Source of the DNA: Bacillaceae bacterium OF18-1A
GTDB taxonomy: Bacteria > Bacillota > Bacilli > Bacillales > Bacillaceae_G
NCBI GenBank assembly: GCA_027694045.1
Contig: JAQEWB010000001.1
Coordinates: 434,001 to 498,000 of the forward strand
Reading direction: 5' to 3'
DNA length: 64,000 bases
Below, in pieces: positions 54,882-63,914 of the stretch (the first letter of the stretch is position 1; each line of letters starts with the position of its first letter). The notes below the pieces were generated by a model. It had not been told where the DNA came from and did no database searches. It was given only the letters and a program-made list of their open reading frames with translations. Both the position numbers and the translations under genes were made by a program.

Positions 54882-55571
54882 TTAGCTAATCTTATCTTTT
54901 ACAGTTGTATTCACTGGCCACTTCTCTAAAGTATAAGCCATTTCCCAAAATGAATATTCATATTGACTACTAATAATGAAATGCTGTTTCATACGCTTAC
55001 GATCTGATTCGGTTACTTTATCAGCAATTGCATCTAACCGTGCAATTTGCTCTTCCACTAGCGTACGGAACCAATCAGATCCATAAGCGGAAATCCATTC
55101 TTTATAAATTGGCTCTTCTGGTTGACACTCTTTTAAACGTTCACCAATTTCATAATATAACCAGTAGCAAGGCAAAATTGCTGCAATAATATCTCCTAAA
55201 TGTCCTTCATATGCAGCGCGATACATATGTGAAGTATACGCATATGCTGTTGGTGCAGGAATGAAATCATCTTTTTCTTCTTTTGTAATCCCTAGCTTTT
55301 TCGCAAAAATTTCATGTAAAGATAATTCCGCCTCGTATGTATTTTGTGCATGATGTGCCATACGTGCTGTCGTTTCTAATTCAAGCGCTTTTGCAGCTCC
55401 TAAAGCTTGTACTCTAGCAAAATGGCTTAAATAATAGGAATCTTGAAGTACGTAATATCGAAAACTATCTATATCTAACGTTCCTTCACCAAGCTTTTTT
55501 ACAAAAGGATGATTAAAGCTTGCTTCCCAAATTGAATCTACTTCTTTACGTAATGATTGTGAAAAAGTCAT
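54882..55571 (-). CDS. tenA: aminopyrimidine aminohydrolase / thiaminase II TenA
   Basis: Hydrolyses aminomethyl- or thiamine-derived pyrimidines to HMP for thiamine salvage. 229 residues, family length. Residues typical of TenA: FVKKLGEGTLDIDSFRYYVLQDSYYL, the catalytic Cys in AAILPCYWLYYEIG (near residue 136) and the late SSQYEYSFWEMAY with its Glu. Controlled by the TPP riboswitch upstream. GGAGGG 8 bp before the ATG. No other thi gene follows on this transcript. Confidence 0.95.
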   Translation of the reverse strand: MTFSQSLRKEVDSIWEASFNHPFVKKLGEGTLDIDSFRYYVLQDSYYLSHFARVQALGAAKALELETTARMAHHAQNTYEAELSLHEIFAKKLGITKEEKDDFIPAPTAYAYTSHMYRAAYEGHLGDIIAAILPCYWLYYEIGERLKECQPEEPIYKEWISAYGSDWFRTLVEEQIARLDAIADKVTESDRKRMKQHFIISSQYEYSFWEMAYTLEKWPVNTTVKDKIS

Positions 55572-55633
55572 TTAAATCCCTCCAATAATGTATAAAATAT
55601 AAGTATTTATCCACAATTATTAAAGCTGTAAAA

Positions 55634-55666
55634 TAAAAAAACTTTCTTTACAGGCGTAAAGAAAGT
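55634..55666 (-). terminator. expression-platform terminator of the TPP riboswitch
   Basis: ACTTTCTTTAC/GTAAAGAAAGT perfect stem with GCCT loop and T7 on the minus strand. Confidence 0.88.
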
Positions 55667-55702
55667 GAAATTGACAGTATTTATTTAATCATTAAATAGC
55701 AA

Positions 55703-55800
55703 CGTCTTTCCCACTTCCCTACGCTGGCATTAACCAGATCAGGTACTAAGAGTCTCAAAATCATATTTGATCTCAGCCTATAAAAGGCCCCCCTAGTGGA
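55703..55800 (-). ncRNA. TPP riboswitch (THI element)
   Basis: The minus strand contains GGCTGAGA (pyrimidine-binding arm), ACCTGATCTGGTTAATGCCA and GCGTAGGGAAGTGG, with P1 CCACT/AGTGG. Thiamine pyrophosphate should stabilise the downstream terminator and turn off tenA. Confidence 0.97.
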
Positions 55801-55876
55801 TAAATATTTAGTTATCGTATTGTAACCATCATAGCATACTTCACGGAACTGTCAAAAGTATTAATACTATACTAGC

Positions 55877-56791
55877 TTAAAAACCTTCTTCTTTCCTTAC
55901 TTTTAATGATGTTTCAATTATCATATCTAATAGTTTACTATAATTAATTCCCGCTGCATCTGCACTTTTTGGCAGTAAACTTGCTTTTGTCATTCCAGGT
56001 AACGTATTAATCTCCATTACATATGGAATTCCGTCCTTCACCATCATATCAACCCTTGCATAAACACTACATTTTAATGCTTTATAACAAGCAAGGGATG
56101 CTTTATTTACACGCTTCTGTATATCAGTTGGAAGTTCTATAACTTCTTCAATTGTCCCAGCATCATCATATTTTGCATTGTAGTCAAAAAACTCAGCCGC
56201 ATGTCGAATCGAAATAATAGGTAACTGTTTTCCATCAAAAATTGAACATGTAATTTCGTCACCTTTTATATATTTTTCAATCACTACTTCAGAATCCCAC
56301 TCGAATACAGTTTCTAACATAGAGATTAATTCATTTTTATTATAGACGATTTTCACTCCGACGCTCGAACCACCAGAGTTTGGTTTTACCACTAATGGAA
56401 AACCTAATTTCTCTAATTCTTCAAGGTTTAAATCCTCCATTTTTGTAAGTTCAATCCAATCAGGTGTTTCTACTCCTTCGTAACGCAAAATCTTTTTCGA
56501 AAGATTTTTGTCCATACATATACCACTAGACAACATATTACTACCGCTATAAGGAATACCTAGACTTTCAAGTGTTCCTTGAACTGTCCCATCTTCTCCA
56601 TATTTTCCGTGTAATGCGAGCAGCGCAAAATCAATGTCTTTTGCTTTTTCGATTAAATCTATTTTTTCATCTAACGTAATTGGAACTATTTCATATTTAC
56701 TCTTATCTAAGTTTGCAATCATTTCATTTCCAGTCATAATGGATACTTGTTTTTCAGAGGATACGCCTCCCATAATAACACCAATTCTCAT
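55877..56791 (-). CDS. ddl: D-alanine--D-alanine ligase
   Basis: Makes D-Ala-D-Ala for peptidoglycan precursors, using ATP. 304 residues. ATP-grasp features: IGVIMGGVSSEKQVS at 3-17 (D-Ala site), LHGKYGEDGT, VKPNSGGSSVGV (ATP loop), and EINTLPGMT near 267 with metal ligands. Its ATG overlaps the stop of the MocR regulator gene by 4 bp (ATGA), so the two are translationally coupled. B. cereus group genomes have another ddl, so this is the regulator-linked copy. Confidence 0.95.
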   Translation of the reverse strand: MRIGVIMGGVSSEKQVSIMTGNEMIANLDKSKYEIVPITLDEKIDLIEKAKDIDFALLALHGKYGEDGTVQGTLESLGIPYSGSNMLSSGICMDKNLSKKILRYEGVETPDWIELTKMEDLNLEELEKLGFPLVVKPNSGGSSVGVKIVYNKNELISMLETVFEWDSEVVIEKYIKGDEITCSIFDGKQLPIISIRHAAEFFDYNAKYDDAGTIEEVIELPTDIQKRVNKASLACYKALKCSVYARVDMMVKDGIPYVMEINTLPGMTKASLLPKSADAAGINYSKLLDMIIETSLKVRKEEGF

Positions 56792-58245
56792 TTTCTCAAC
56801 TCCAAATCCTCATTTTTTAAAGTGTCGCCAATTATTTTAATGCCATTAACTATTTCCTTTTCTTTCAAGCGCGAGAAACCTAATCGGAATGTATTCGCTC
56901 CGCCTCCATCAGAATAAAAAACATCTCCCGGAGAAAACGTAACACCTTTCTCATAACATTTTTGCAACAATGTACGAGCATGAATATTTTCTTCTAACTC
57001 TATAAACAAATGTAGTCCGCCATCTCCAGTCATTCTTTTAAACGGAATGTACTGATTACACGCTTCCACGGCTAACTCATATTTTTTCTTATAAACAGAT
57101 CTTGCCTTTTTTAAATACTTTTCAAAATAGCCTTCATGTAAATATTGAAATAAAACAGCTTGATCTAGCGTAGATGTATGAATAGTTCTCGCTCTTTTTA
57201 CACTCTCTAAATAATGAATCAGTTCTTTATCTGCGATAATCCAACCTACACGTAAGCCAGGGAAAAGCACCTTTGAAAAACTACTAATATAAATCACATT
57301 ATTACCAGCTCCCGCAAAAGTTAATAACGGCGCTAAATGTGAACCTGAATAGCGTAATTCCTCATTAAACCCATCTTCGATAATCGGAATTTTGTACTTA
57401 GAAAATAACCTCATCAATTCCGTTCTTTTCTCTGAACTTGTAACAATACCTGTTGGATTATGATAAGAAGGAATTAAATATGCAAAATCAAATTCCTTTT
57501 CACGCAAACTTTTTTCTACTTCATTCGTATCAATACCATCATCATTCATATTTATCCCATGAACTTCAAGTCCATGTAAACGGAAAAGCTTAAGTGCAGC
57601 ATGGTGAGTTGGATTTTCACAAATGACACGACCGGATTTTTTTGATAAAGAAGAGAGTACAATATCTAATCCTTCAGTAAATCCATTTGTGATTAGAATA
57701 TCTTTGTTTGAAATATCTACACCTTTCATTTCCATATAGTGAAGTAAATAATTCATTAATGGTCGATAACCTTTTGCATAGCCGTAGTTCAACACAATAT
57801 CTCCTTCAATGGACATACGAGTAAGAAAAGCTCTTTTGAAATTTTCAACGTCAAACAGCTTTTCATCTGGAGCTATGCTATTAAATACAATCATTCCTTT
57901 TTCCCAGCGAACACCATGCTTCATTAAGTCTAATTCATCAGCTAATGTAGTAACTGTATTGAGTTTGTTTTTCCAATCTATTTCAACAGATGAATTGTTA
58001 CATATATCCACCTTCTCAACAAAGTTCCCTTTTCCTTTAACTGCATAAATGAGTCCTTCTTGTTCTAAATCCGCATAAGCAGCGAGTACAGTATTTCTGC
58101 TCACAGATAATAATTCACTCAGCTCCCTAGTTGATGGGATTTTTTGATTTCCTAACAAGTGCCCTTTCATAATCATCTTTTTTAAATAATCTTTCAATTG
58201 AATATAAACGGGACGATCTTTTACAACTTTAAAATCTTTGAACAA
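56788..58245 (-). CDS. MocR-type regulator (GntR wHTH fused to class I aminotransferase)
   Basis: 485 residues. Residues 10-78 are a GntR winged helix (PVYIQLKDYLKKMIMKG, KIPSTRELSELLSVSRNTVL); the rest is an aminotransferase-fold PLP domain with the Schiff-base Lys in SSFSKVLFPGLRVGW near 325 and NPTHHAALKLF. MocR proteins sense PLP-linked amino compounds. Overlap with ddl suggests it controls D-Ala-D-Ala supply, like DdlR of Brevibacillus, perhaps sensing D-Ala-PLP. TTG start after GGGGGTAAGGAA. Confidence 0.88.
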   Translation of the reverse strand: MFKDFKVVKDRPVYIQLKDYLKKMIMKGHLLGNQKIPSTRELSELLSVSRNTVLAAYADLEQEGLIYAVKGKGNFVEKVDICNNSSVEIDWKNKLNTVTTLADELDLMKHGVRWEKGMIVFNSIAPDEKLFDVENFKRAFLTRMSIEGDIVLNYGYAKGYRPLMNYLLHYMEMKGVDISNKDILITNGFTEGLDIVLSSLSKKSGRVICENPTHHAALKLFRLHGLEVHGINMNDDGIDTNEVEKSLREKEFDFAYLIPSYHNPTGIVTSSEKRTELMRLFSKYKIPIIEDGFNEELRYSGSHLAPLLTFAGAGNNVIYISSFSKVLFPGLRVGWIIADKELIHYLESVKRARTIHTSTLDQAVLFQYLHEGYFEKYLKKARSVYKKKYELAVEACNQYIPFKRMTGDGGLHLFIELEENIHARTLLQKCYEKGVTFSPGDVFYSDGGGANTFRLGFSRLKEKEIVNGIKIIGDTLKNEDLELRK

Positions 58246-58378
58246 TTCCTTACCCCCTGCAATTATTTTTACATACTTACTTCATTCTCAAAAGGTCCAC
58301 TGCATATGTATTTTTTATTACTAGCGGTATGGTCTTACAAAGTAAAACTCTAATTAACCCTTACCAACCGGACGTTTA

Positions 58379-59419
58379 CTACCCGTTAATACTAGACAAA
58401 TCTTTACGGTATAGGTTAATGACATCTTTTAAAGCAGCAGCTGCTGCTCCGCGTGGATTAGAAGCCCCGCCAATTGTAGTGATTTGTCCCATTGTATCTG
58501 TAAAGAACGTAATTCCTTTTTCTGTCCCATTTACTTTTGCTAACGGATGATCTTTTTCGATTGCAAAAGGTTCTACATTAAGACTCACTTTCCCCTTCTC
58601 ATCTTTATGTGCTGATGCAATTAATTTCATGTATTTATTTTGTTCCTTAGCATTTCGTATTTGCTGTATTGTAACGTTCTCGATTCCTTTTATATGTATA
58701 TTTGTAAGCGTATTATCTAATCCCATTAAACTGTTTGTTAAAAGTAGTAATTTACATGCACTATCTGAACCACTTACATCCAATGCTGGATTCGTCTCAG
58801 CAATACCTTTATTTTTTGCTTCTTGTAAAGCCTCTTCAAATGTAATATCTTCTTCATACATTTTTGTAAGAATATAATTAGTCGTCCCGTTTAAGATTCC
58901 TTCTATTTTCTCAATATCGCAGCCAGCTAAACTAAATTTTCCAATATCTAGAGTTGGTAGTGCTGCTGCAGTTGCCCCACTATATCGAATCCGTACATTC
59001 GCTATTTTTGCCGCTTCATTTATTTCTTTCCAGCTTGTAACGAGCGCACCTTTTGAAATTGCAACTATATCCATATGTTTATCAATCGCTTGTTTCATAT
59101 ATTGTTTCCCTGGATTTCCATCTTTAAGATTGGTAACAGTTGATTCTACCAATACCGTACCACTTATGCTATTGGTTGCTCGTTCCTTCGGGTGATCTTC
59201 TAAATATTTTTCAATTGCAGCAGTACCCTCACCATGCATCAATAAATGTTTAGTAGATAAACCATCCTCATTATGTATGGCAATATTTCTACCCAATACG
59301 CCACTTACAATTAATTGAATTCCATATGTTTCATTTATATATAAACATTTTTCATTTAATAATTTTATAAACTCTCTGCCTACTGTTCCGTATCCTGATA
59401 ATACAACTTGAATTTTCAT
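58379..59419 (-). CDS. homoserine dehydrogenase (short form, no ACT domain)
   Basis: 346 residues. N-terminal NAD(P) motif VVLSGYGTVGREF, then ISKGALVT and NGTTNYILTKM, EAQ..G.AE-type segment LQEAKNKGIAETNPALDV and the catalytic-domain Lys. Converts aspartate semialdehyde to homoserine. It lacks the C-terminal ACT domain found in the feedback-regulated Hom of the thr operon, so it is probably a paralogue free of threonine inhibition. Two adjacent ATG codons (59422, 59419) follow GGGGGG. The TnpB element ends about 45 bp upstream. Confidence 0.88.
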   Translation of the reverse strand: MKIQVVLSGYGTVGREFIKLLNEKCLYINETYGIQLIVSGVLGRNIAIHNEDGLSTKHLLMHGEGTAAIEKYLEDHPKERATNSISGTVLVESTVTNLKDGNPGKQYMKQAIDKHMDIVAISKGALVTSWKEINEAAKIANVRIRYSGATAAALPTLDIGKFSLAGCDIEKIEGILNGTTNYILTKMYEEDITFEEALQEAKNKGIAETNPALDVSGSDSACKLLLLTNSLMGLDNTLTNIHIKGIENVTIQQIRNAKEQNKYMKLIASAHKDEKGKVSLNVEPFAIEKDHPLAKVNGTEKGITFFTDTMGQITTIGGASNPRGAAAAALKDVINLYRKDLSSING

Positions 59420-59465
59420 CATATCCCCCCATATTTTTCTATCAAGTCCCTCTTTCAATATAATG

Positions 59466-59751
59466 TCAACTATCCCACTGAGATAGAACGTTCCAGTGGG
59501 GGCTTGAGTTAGAACACTAGGTCTTTTCGTCTATCACTAGACAGTTTGACGCTCTAGCATTCATGCCACTTTACGGTAACACCCCAAGTATGTTTTTGGT
59601 TGGTACTGGCAACGAACGATTGTTTTCCCACTTGCACCACCCTTTCGAAAAAGAGCAGTTCTTTCTTGCGAAAGAAGCCACCGCTCAGATGAATCCGGCG
59701 TGTGCTACAAGCCCCGACACGTCGAGTACACATGGATGGTTGACGCACCCA
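59466..59751 (-). ncRNA. probable omega RNA (reRNA) of the TnpB element
   Basis: TnpB guide RNAs derive from the 3' end of tnpB and the right end of the element. The 286 bp after the tnpB stop are distinctly more GC-rich than the neighbourhood, hold no gene, and contain several hairpins (for example TCTTTCGCAAGAAAGA near 59660). The guide would be the sequence beyond 59465 on the minus strand, which is the leader of the hom gene. Confidence 0.6.
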
Positions 59752-61107
59752 CTAAGCTATGCGCGAAGCAACAGCCTTACGTTTTTGCACTTCTAATAGA
59801 ATCGGCGTTTTCACTTTGAGATTGTCATCCAATGCTACAACTCTTGATTTTTGCAATGTATTCAATGCACCATTAATATCAGCGTGGATACATGTTCCCG
59901 CTTTACTTTGGTACAGGCCACGAGTGATTCGTTTGCCACTAAAGATATACTGCATCTTATCATCCTTAGACCAAACTGGAACCCTATCTTTGTCTAGGAA
60001 ACTGGCTTTTGAAGTATAGCTTTCTTCTTGTTTTAAAAATCGGATACCTTCTTTTACACACTTATTCTCAATCGCTGCCATCAGTTTATGAAATGGAATT
60101 TGAACAAATGTTTGATTATTCTTTTTCCCCATATCAGATTTTTGTTTCCAACCCATGTTATACCCTACAACAATCGTATCTATATCGAATTCTTTCGCTT
60201 TTTTGAACAACAGGCCTACCGTTTGTGAAATGTAACCATTTATTTGTCTTTCTCGTTTATCCCAAAGTGCAGCCATTTGATTCGTTACTACACGTTTAGA
60301 AAGTCCATTTCCCACATTTTTCTGTTGCAGGTTACGTATCATTTTGTTGAAGTATTGGTTAATAGATTTTAATTTTTTTCCATCAATTAAAAATGTATCA
60401 CCTGTATTGGTTGCGCAACTTACTAATCTATCTACACCTAAATCGCAACTCAAAGCGTTATTCGTAGTCGTGGATGGTTTCTTCATTTGAGAAACGTGCA
60501 TCTCATATGTGTAATGCACCTCAAAGAACCGACCTTTTTGCTTCGGTACAATCTCAATGTAGGAGATTTTTTTATTTCTTAGATTTTTAGGCATACGTAT
60601 TTTAAGAGAACCAAATTTTTTCCTGAATGCCACATTCATCGGAATCATCCAATATCCATTATCATCCACCTTTGGCACTTGATAGATTTCAATGATTCGT
60701 TTGTCAGTGGAACAAGAATAATTCGGAAATTTAGGACGACCTGTGAATGTCTCAGGATTTTTCTTCCATTGTTCCAACGCTTTAAAAAAGCTCTTCACTT
60801 CTGTAAATAAGGCCCTACGAATCGCTTGAACAGAGTTAGATTGTACGCCAGAGTAGTTCATATCGGTTTGCATGGCAGTGTCCACTTCTTTTACAGTAGC
60901 CATCCTGTTATTGTTCAAGTAACTTTGTTTCATCGTGTACAATCCAACATTTCGCAATGCTTTTGAACTATGCGACATGCGCTTAAGTAAACGAAATTCT
61001 TTTGCAGTAAGGCAAGCTCGTCCGATATTTTGTTTCTGCGTGAATCGTTGTATGGTTTCTCTTTTCTTTTGTTTACGTAATACTTTTACTGCTTTCTTTC
61101 TGGCCAT
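59752..61107 (-). CDS. tnpB: RNA-guided endonuclease TnpB (IS200/IS605 OrfB)
   Basis: 451 residues. Basic N-terminus (residues 1-25), the OrfB helical region, then a RuvC-like nuclease: Asp222 in CDLGVDRLVS, and Asp410 in CIHADINGALN. The usual Glu of a VVEDLN-type motif is replaced: here VVGYNMGWKQ near 313-322, with EESYTSKASF (Glu361/362) as a candidate relocated acid. The CxxC zinc ribbon is missing. This matches the IS1341-like subgroup with rearranged active site. ATG at 61107 follows AGGTGG. Confidence 0.92.
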   Translation of the reverse strand: MARKKAVKVLRKQKKRETIQRFTQKQNIGRACLTAKEFRLLKRMSHSSKALRNVGLYTMKQSYLNNNRMATVKEVDTAMQTDMNYSGVQSNSVQAIRRALFTEVKSFFKALEQWKKNPETFTGRPKFPNYSCSTDKRIIEIYQVPKVDDNGYWMIPMNVAFRKKFGSLKIRMPKNLRNKKISYIEIVPKQKGRFFEVHYTYEMHVSQMKKPSTTTNNALSCDLGVDRLVSCATNTGDTFLIDGKKLKSINQYFNKMIRNLQQKNVGNGLSKRVVTNQMAALWDKRERQINGYISQTVGLLFKKAKEFDIDTIVVGYNMGWKQKSDMGKKNNQTFVQIPFHKLMAAIENKCVKEGIRFLKQEESYTSKASFLDKDRVPVWSKDDKMQYIFSGKRITRGLYQSKAGTCIHADINGALNTLQKSRVVALDDNLKVKTPILLEVQKRKAVASRIA

Positions 61108-61159
61108 TGTTTTCACCACCTTTCTGAGAGGGATTATTAAAATTATTTTTGATAAATTA

Positions 61160-61265
61160 ACATTTAGAAAAAAATGGAACAAGAACATATTCTTCATCGT
61201 AATTCCTTTTGGTGCAAGTAACCGAATGATGATGATCCAATTTCGTTGTCTTACAATCTATTCCC
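61160..61265 (-). pseudogene. remnant of tnpA (Y1 HUH transposase)
   Basis: After AGGAGGGA the minus strand reads (ATA)DCKTTKLDHHHSV, which matches the opening of IS200/IS605 TnpA proteins, then departs into CTKRNYDEEYVLVPFF and stops. The start codon seems mutated to ATA and the HUH and Tyr regions are gone. Confidence 0.5.
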
Positions 61266-61420
61266 TCCTTATCTAGATTATATCGTAAGACAAAAAAAAG
61301 AAACAAACATTCGCCCTCAAAAATTATTACGAGCGAAACAAAAGAGTTCAGCCTACCTTCTGATGACAATTCATCTCCACCTGAATTGTTGGGTTTCACC
61401 CGTAACACAAATCAGATGGA

Positions 61421-61743
61421 GTCTTCTTGCCAAAAAGGATAAAGCGCTCTCGAATTCCATCGAGAGTGTGTTAATTATATATTTCGGTAACTATGATTCT
61501 ATTAGCCGATCTATAAGGGATAACGAAAGTACCTACTTAAAGCCCAAAGTAAGTAAGTACTTTTTGCCCCACTATTGTGGACAGACTGATTGGTTCGACT
61601 AATAATCAGTGGAGATACGTATAATTTCACTTTATAACATAACTTGTAAATCTAATTATTAGGATTTATAATAAAAACTAATTTCCTTATATTAAAATTT
61701 TATAAATCTCAAAAAATATTTTACCAAAAGGAGGAAGTACAAA
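61421..61743. other. intergenic region with three strong inverted repeats
   Basis: CTCTCG/CGAGAG (61447-61466); AGTACCTACTT/AAGTAAGTACT with one mismatch (61528-61561) followed by T5; CTGATT/AATCAG (61586-61609). No gene is convincing. The middle repeat could be a terminator; together they may be the outer flank of the IS element or a decayed regulatory region. Confidence 0.5.
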
Positions 61744-62076
61744 ATGCAAATCGGATTAAGCATTCACACATTATCTCAATCTACTAAAATGACTCCCTCT
61801 CATCTTGAACGTACTACTATCTCTTCTACTAAGATTGAAGATAAAAAATCCAATAATCCAATCAAATTCGATATTCGTTCAACTGAAAAAGAAGTGCAAC
61901 AACCTAAGTATGAATTTAATGAATTAGCTTTATGGAAGATGTTGAAAGATAAAGGTGTTCCTTTATGGATTATACTCGAAATGCTACAAACATCCCGTAA
62001 AGAAAAGGAAGCTCAAAATAGTTCGGTTCAAAGTTCACATTCAATTGAAGAAACTCGGTTAAATGAAATAATGTAA
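61744..62076 (+). CDS. hypothetical protein of unknown function
   Basis: 110 residues, AAAAGGAGG 9 bp before the ATG. Ser/Thr-rich, disordered-looking N-terminal half, then a compact helical segment YEFNELALWKMLKDKGVPLW followed by IILEMLQTSRKEKEA. No family recognised. Own terminator. Confidence 0.65.
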   Translation: MQIGLSIHTLSQSTKMTPSHLERTTISSTKIEDKKSNNPIKFDIRSTEKEVQQPKYEFNELALWKMLKDKGVPLWIILEMLQTSRKEKEAQNSSVQSSHSIEETRLNEIM

Positions 62077-62080
62077 TACT

Positions 62081-62115
62081 CAAAAAGCTCAGGGTTAAAA
62101 TCCTGAGCTTTTTGA
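62081..62115. terminator. rho-independent terminator between convergent genes
   Basis: CAAAAAGCTCAGG/CCTGAGCTTTTTG perfect stem. Confidence 0.88.
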
Positions 62116-62138
62116 AATCATATTTTCTTTTAATTATT

Positions 62139-63767
62139 TTAAAGAGAATTAATTTGCTTCGTAAGTTCTTTAAATCGTTCATCAAGTTCTTCATAATCTT
62201 TATCTTTTTGAGTTAAAAAGCTGAGCTTTCCTAACACTTCTTGTCGTTCTGTTTCTAATGTTAAGCGTATCTCTTCTATTTCATTTCTTGTTTTAATGGG
62301 CTCTTTTAATTGTTTCTGTATTGTATTGTTTGAAAAAACAAGTTTTGTATTTGTTATTTTCTCGCAAAAATATCGATCATGTGAAACTACAACGAGTGTT
62401 CCATTATAATCTGCTAAAGTATTTTCAAGTTGTTCTCTTGATGGTAAATCAAGGTGATTTGTCGGTTCATCTAAAATAAGAACATCTTTCTCTTCAAGGA
62501 TATACATCATAAGTTTACACTTTACTCGTTCACCCATACTCATATATTCAATCGGCTCATTCCATTGAGAAGCCTGGAACCCTAAATGTTTCATTAAATT
62601 TTGTACTTTTCCTCTTTCTTCAAAAGTCGTTCTATAAAATAAATCTTCTGGTGTTTTATCCAGTGGTAAATCAAATACTTCTTGTGTTAAATAACCGATG
62701 TTTGCAGATGGTGAAATCCATATGTCTCCTTCAGTAGTTTCCGCTCCCATAATCATCTTCAATAATGTTGTTTTCCCACTACCATTCGGTCCAACAATCG
62801 CAACTTTCTCGCCGTGCTGAATTGTAAAATTAACGTTTTCAAATAATATTTTCCCATCAAATTCTTTTCTTAATTGTTTTACTTCTAAAAATCGCTTTCC
62901 TACTTTTTTACTCGCTTGAATAGAAAATTCAACTGAATAATCCTCTTTCACACGTTCTACTTTCGTTTTCTCCAGCTCTTTTTCGAGACGTTTTCTTTTC
63001 GATTTTACTTGTGCATCCATTCGCTTCGCCTTTACACGATAAAATTCTTTAACTCCTTCTTGTTTTGTAGACTGCGCATGTGCTTTTTGTGACCATGAAC
63101 TTAATTCTTTTATATGAGTTTCTACTTGTTCAATCTTTTTTTGTTGTTTTTCATATTCCCGCTGCTGTGTCATTCTTTTTTTCTCACGTGCTTTCATATA
63201 ACTCGTATAATTACCACTATGCTCAATTAATTTCTTATCCTCAATTGACCATATTTTTGTTGCGACAACATCTAAAAAATATCGATCGTGCGATACGACG
63301 ATAACTGTACCTTTCATATTTTTTATTTGTTTAATGAGAAACTCTGTACTCATTTCATCTAAATGATTTGTCGGTTCATCTAATATTAAGACATTAGGAT
63401 TTTGGGCGAATCCTCTTGCAAGTCGAACTTTCAACTTTTCACCACCACTTAAAGTATGAAAATCATTTGTTGGCACGCCCCATTTCGCGAGAAGTTCTGC
63501 TTCTTTTGCCATTACATCATTACTAACAAAACTTTCCGTTTCTTGCTCTACAAATGCGGTTGTGACATTCATTTGGTGCCACTCGACTGTACCTTTCGAT
63601 GGCTCAATTTTCCCATTTATTAATTGGAGTAACGTTGATTTACCAGCTCCATTTTTACCTATTAATCCAATGATGTCACCTTGTTTTACTGTGACATTCA
63701 TTTTTGCTAACAAGGTATTCTCCATTATTTCTACGTGTACGTCATTTAATTTTAAAAGTTCTTTCAT
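62139..63767 (-). CDS. ABC-F family ATPase, probable ribosome protection (antibiotic resistance) protein
   Basis: 542 residues, two ABC domains without TM helices. First: GKNGAGKST, LSGGEKLK, LDEPTNHLD; second: GPNGSGKTT, MSMGE, LDEPTNHLD. Between them is a Lys/Glu/Arg-rich linker (about 195-290) that enters the ribosome P-site region in this family. The presence of an attenuator upstream favours a Vml/Vga/Lsa-type resistance factor rather than a housekeeping EttA. ATG at 63767 follows AAAGGGA; the frame upstream to 63950 belongs to the leader. Confidence 0.88.
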   Translation of the reverse strand: MKELLKLNDVHVEIMENTLLAKMNVTVKQGDIIGLIGKNGAGKSTLLQLINGKIEPSKGTVEWHQMNVTTAFVEQETESFVSNDVMAKEAELLAKWGVPTNDFHTLSGGEKLKVRLARGFAQNPNVLILDEPTNHLDEMSTEFLIKQIKNMKGTVIVVSHDRYFLDVVATKIWSIEDKKLIEHSGNYTSYMKAREKKRMTQQREYEKQQKKIEQVETHIKELSSWSQKAHAQSTKQEGVKEFYRVKAKRMDAQVKSKRKRLEKELEKTKVERVKEDYSVEFSIQASKKVGKRFLEVKQLRKEFDGKILFENVNFTIQHGEKVAIVGPNGSGKTTLLKMIMGAETTEGDIWISPSANIGYLTQEVFDLPLDKTPEDLFYRTTFEERGKVQNLMKHLGFQASQWNEPIEYMSMGERVKCKLMMYILEEKDVLILDEPTNHLDLPSREQLENTLADYNGTLVVVSHDRYFCEKITNTKLVFSNNTIQKQLKEPIKTRNEIEEIRLTLETERQEVLGKLSFLTQKDKDYEELDERFKELTKQINSL

Positions 63768-63796
63768 ACTATCGGTCCCTTTCGTTAAAGGAGAAC

Positions 63797-63914
63797 AAAA
63801 AAATCCTCCCAAAGTAAATTTGGCAGGATTAGTCATTACATTATTTATACCCAAATAAGCTATTACACAAAACAAATAGCAATACCGTTGTATGGAATTG
63901 GGCAGACTAATCCT
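63797..63914 (-). promoter_or_regulatory. transcription attenuator upstream of the ABC-F gene
   Basis: On the minus strand AATCCTgCCAAA/TTTGGgAGGATT (63830-63802) plus T7 is an intrinsic terminator 30 bp before the gene. AGGATTAGTC (63914-63905) is an exact 10-nt complement of GACTAATCCT (63834-63825), the left arm of that terminator, and can form an alternative antiterminator. ABC-F resistance genes are commonly switched this way by stalled ribosomes on a short leader ORF. A possible leader ORF, ATG GGT GGA CGA TGA (M-G-G-R), lies near 63977-63985 after AAAGGA. Confidence 0.7.

Larger units (their letters stand above)
59465..61420 (-). mobile_element. IS200/IS605-family element with intact tnpB and relic tnpA
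   Basis: The right end is marked by the hairpin CCCACTG/CAGTGGG (59474-59500) followed on the minus strand by ATAGTTGAC near 59465. tnpB occupies 59752-61107 and a scrap of tnpA lies before it. The left end is not certain; hairpins TTCGCTC/GAGGGCGAA near 61310-61340 and ACAATTCA/TGAATTGT at 61366-61389 are candidates. Without TnpA it cannot move by itself. Confidence 0.7.

Noticed and set aside
59563..59796. Plus-strand ORF opposite the probable omega RNA
   Set aside because: Stop-free only because the region is GC-richer; no binding site and overlapping tnpB on the other strand.
61246..61602. 118-codon plus-strand ORF beside the IS element
   Set aside because: Crosses several hairpins and the tnpA scrap; no binding site or recognisable protein.
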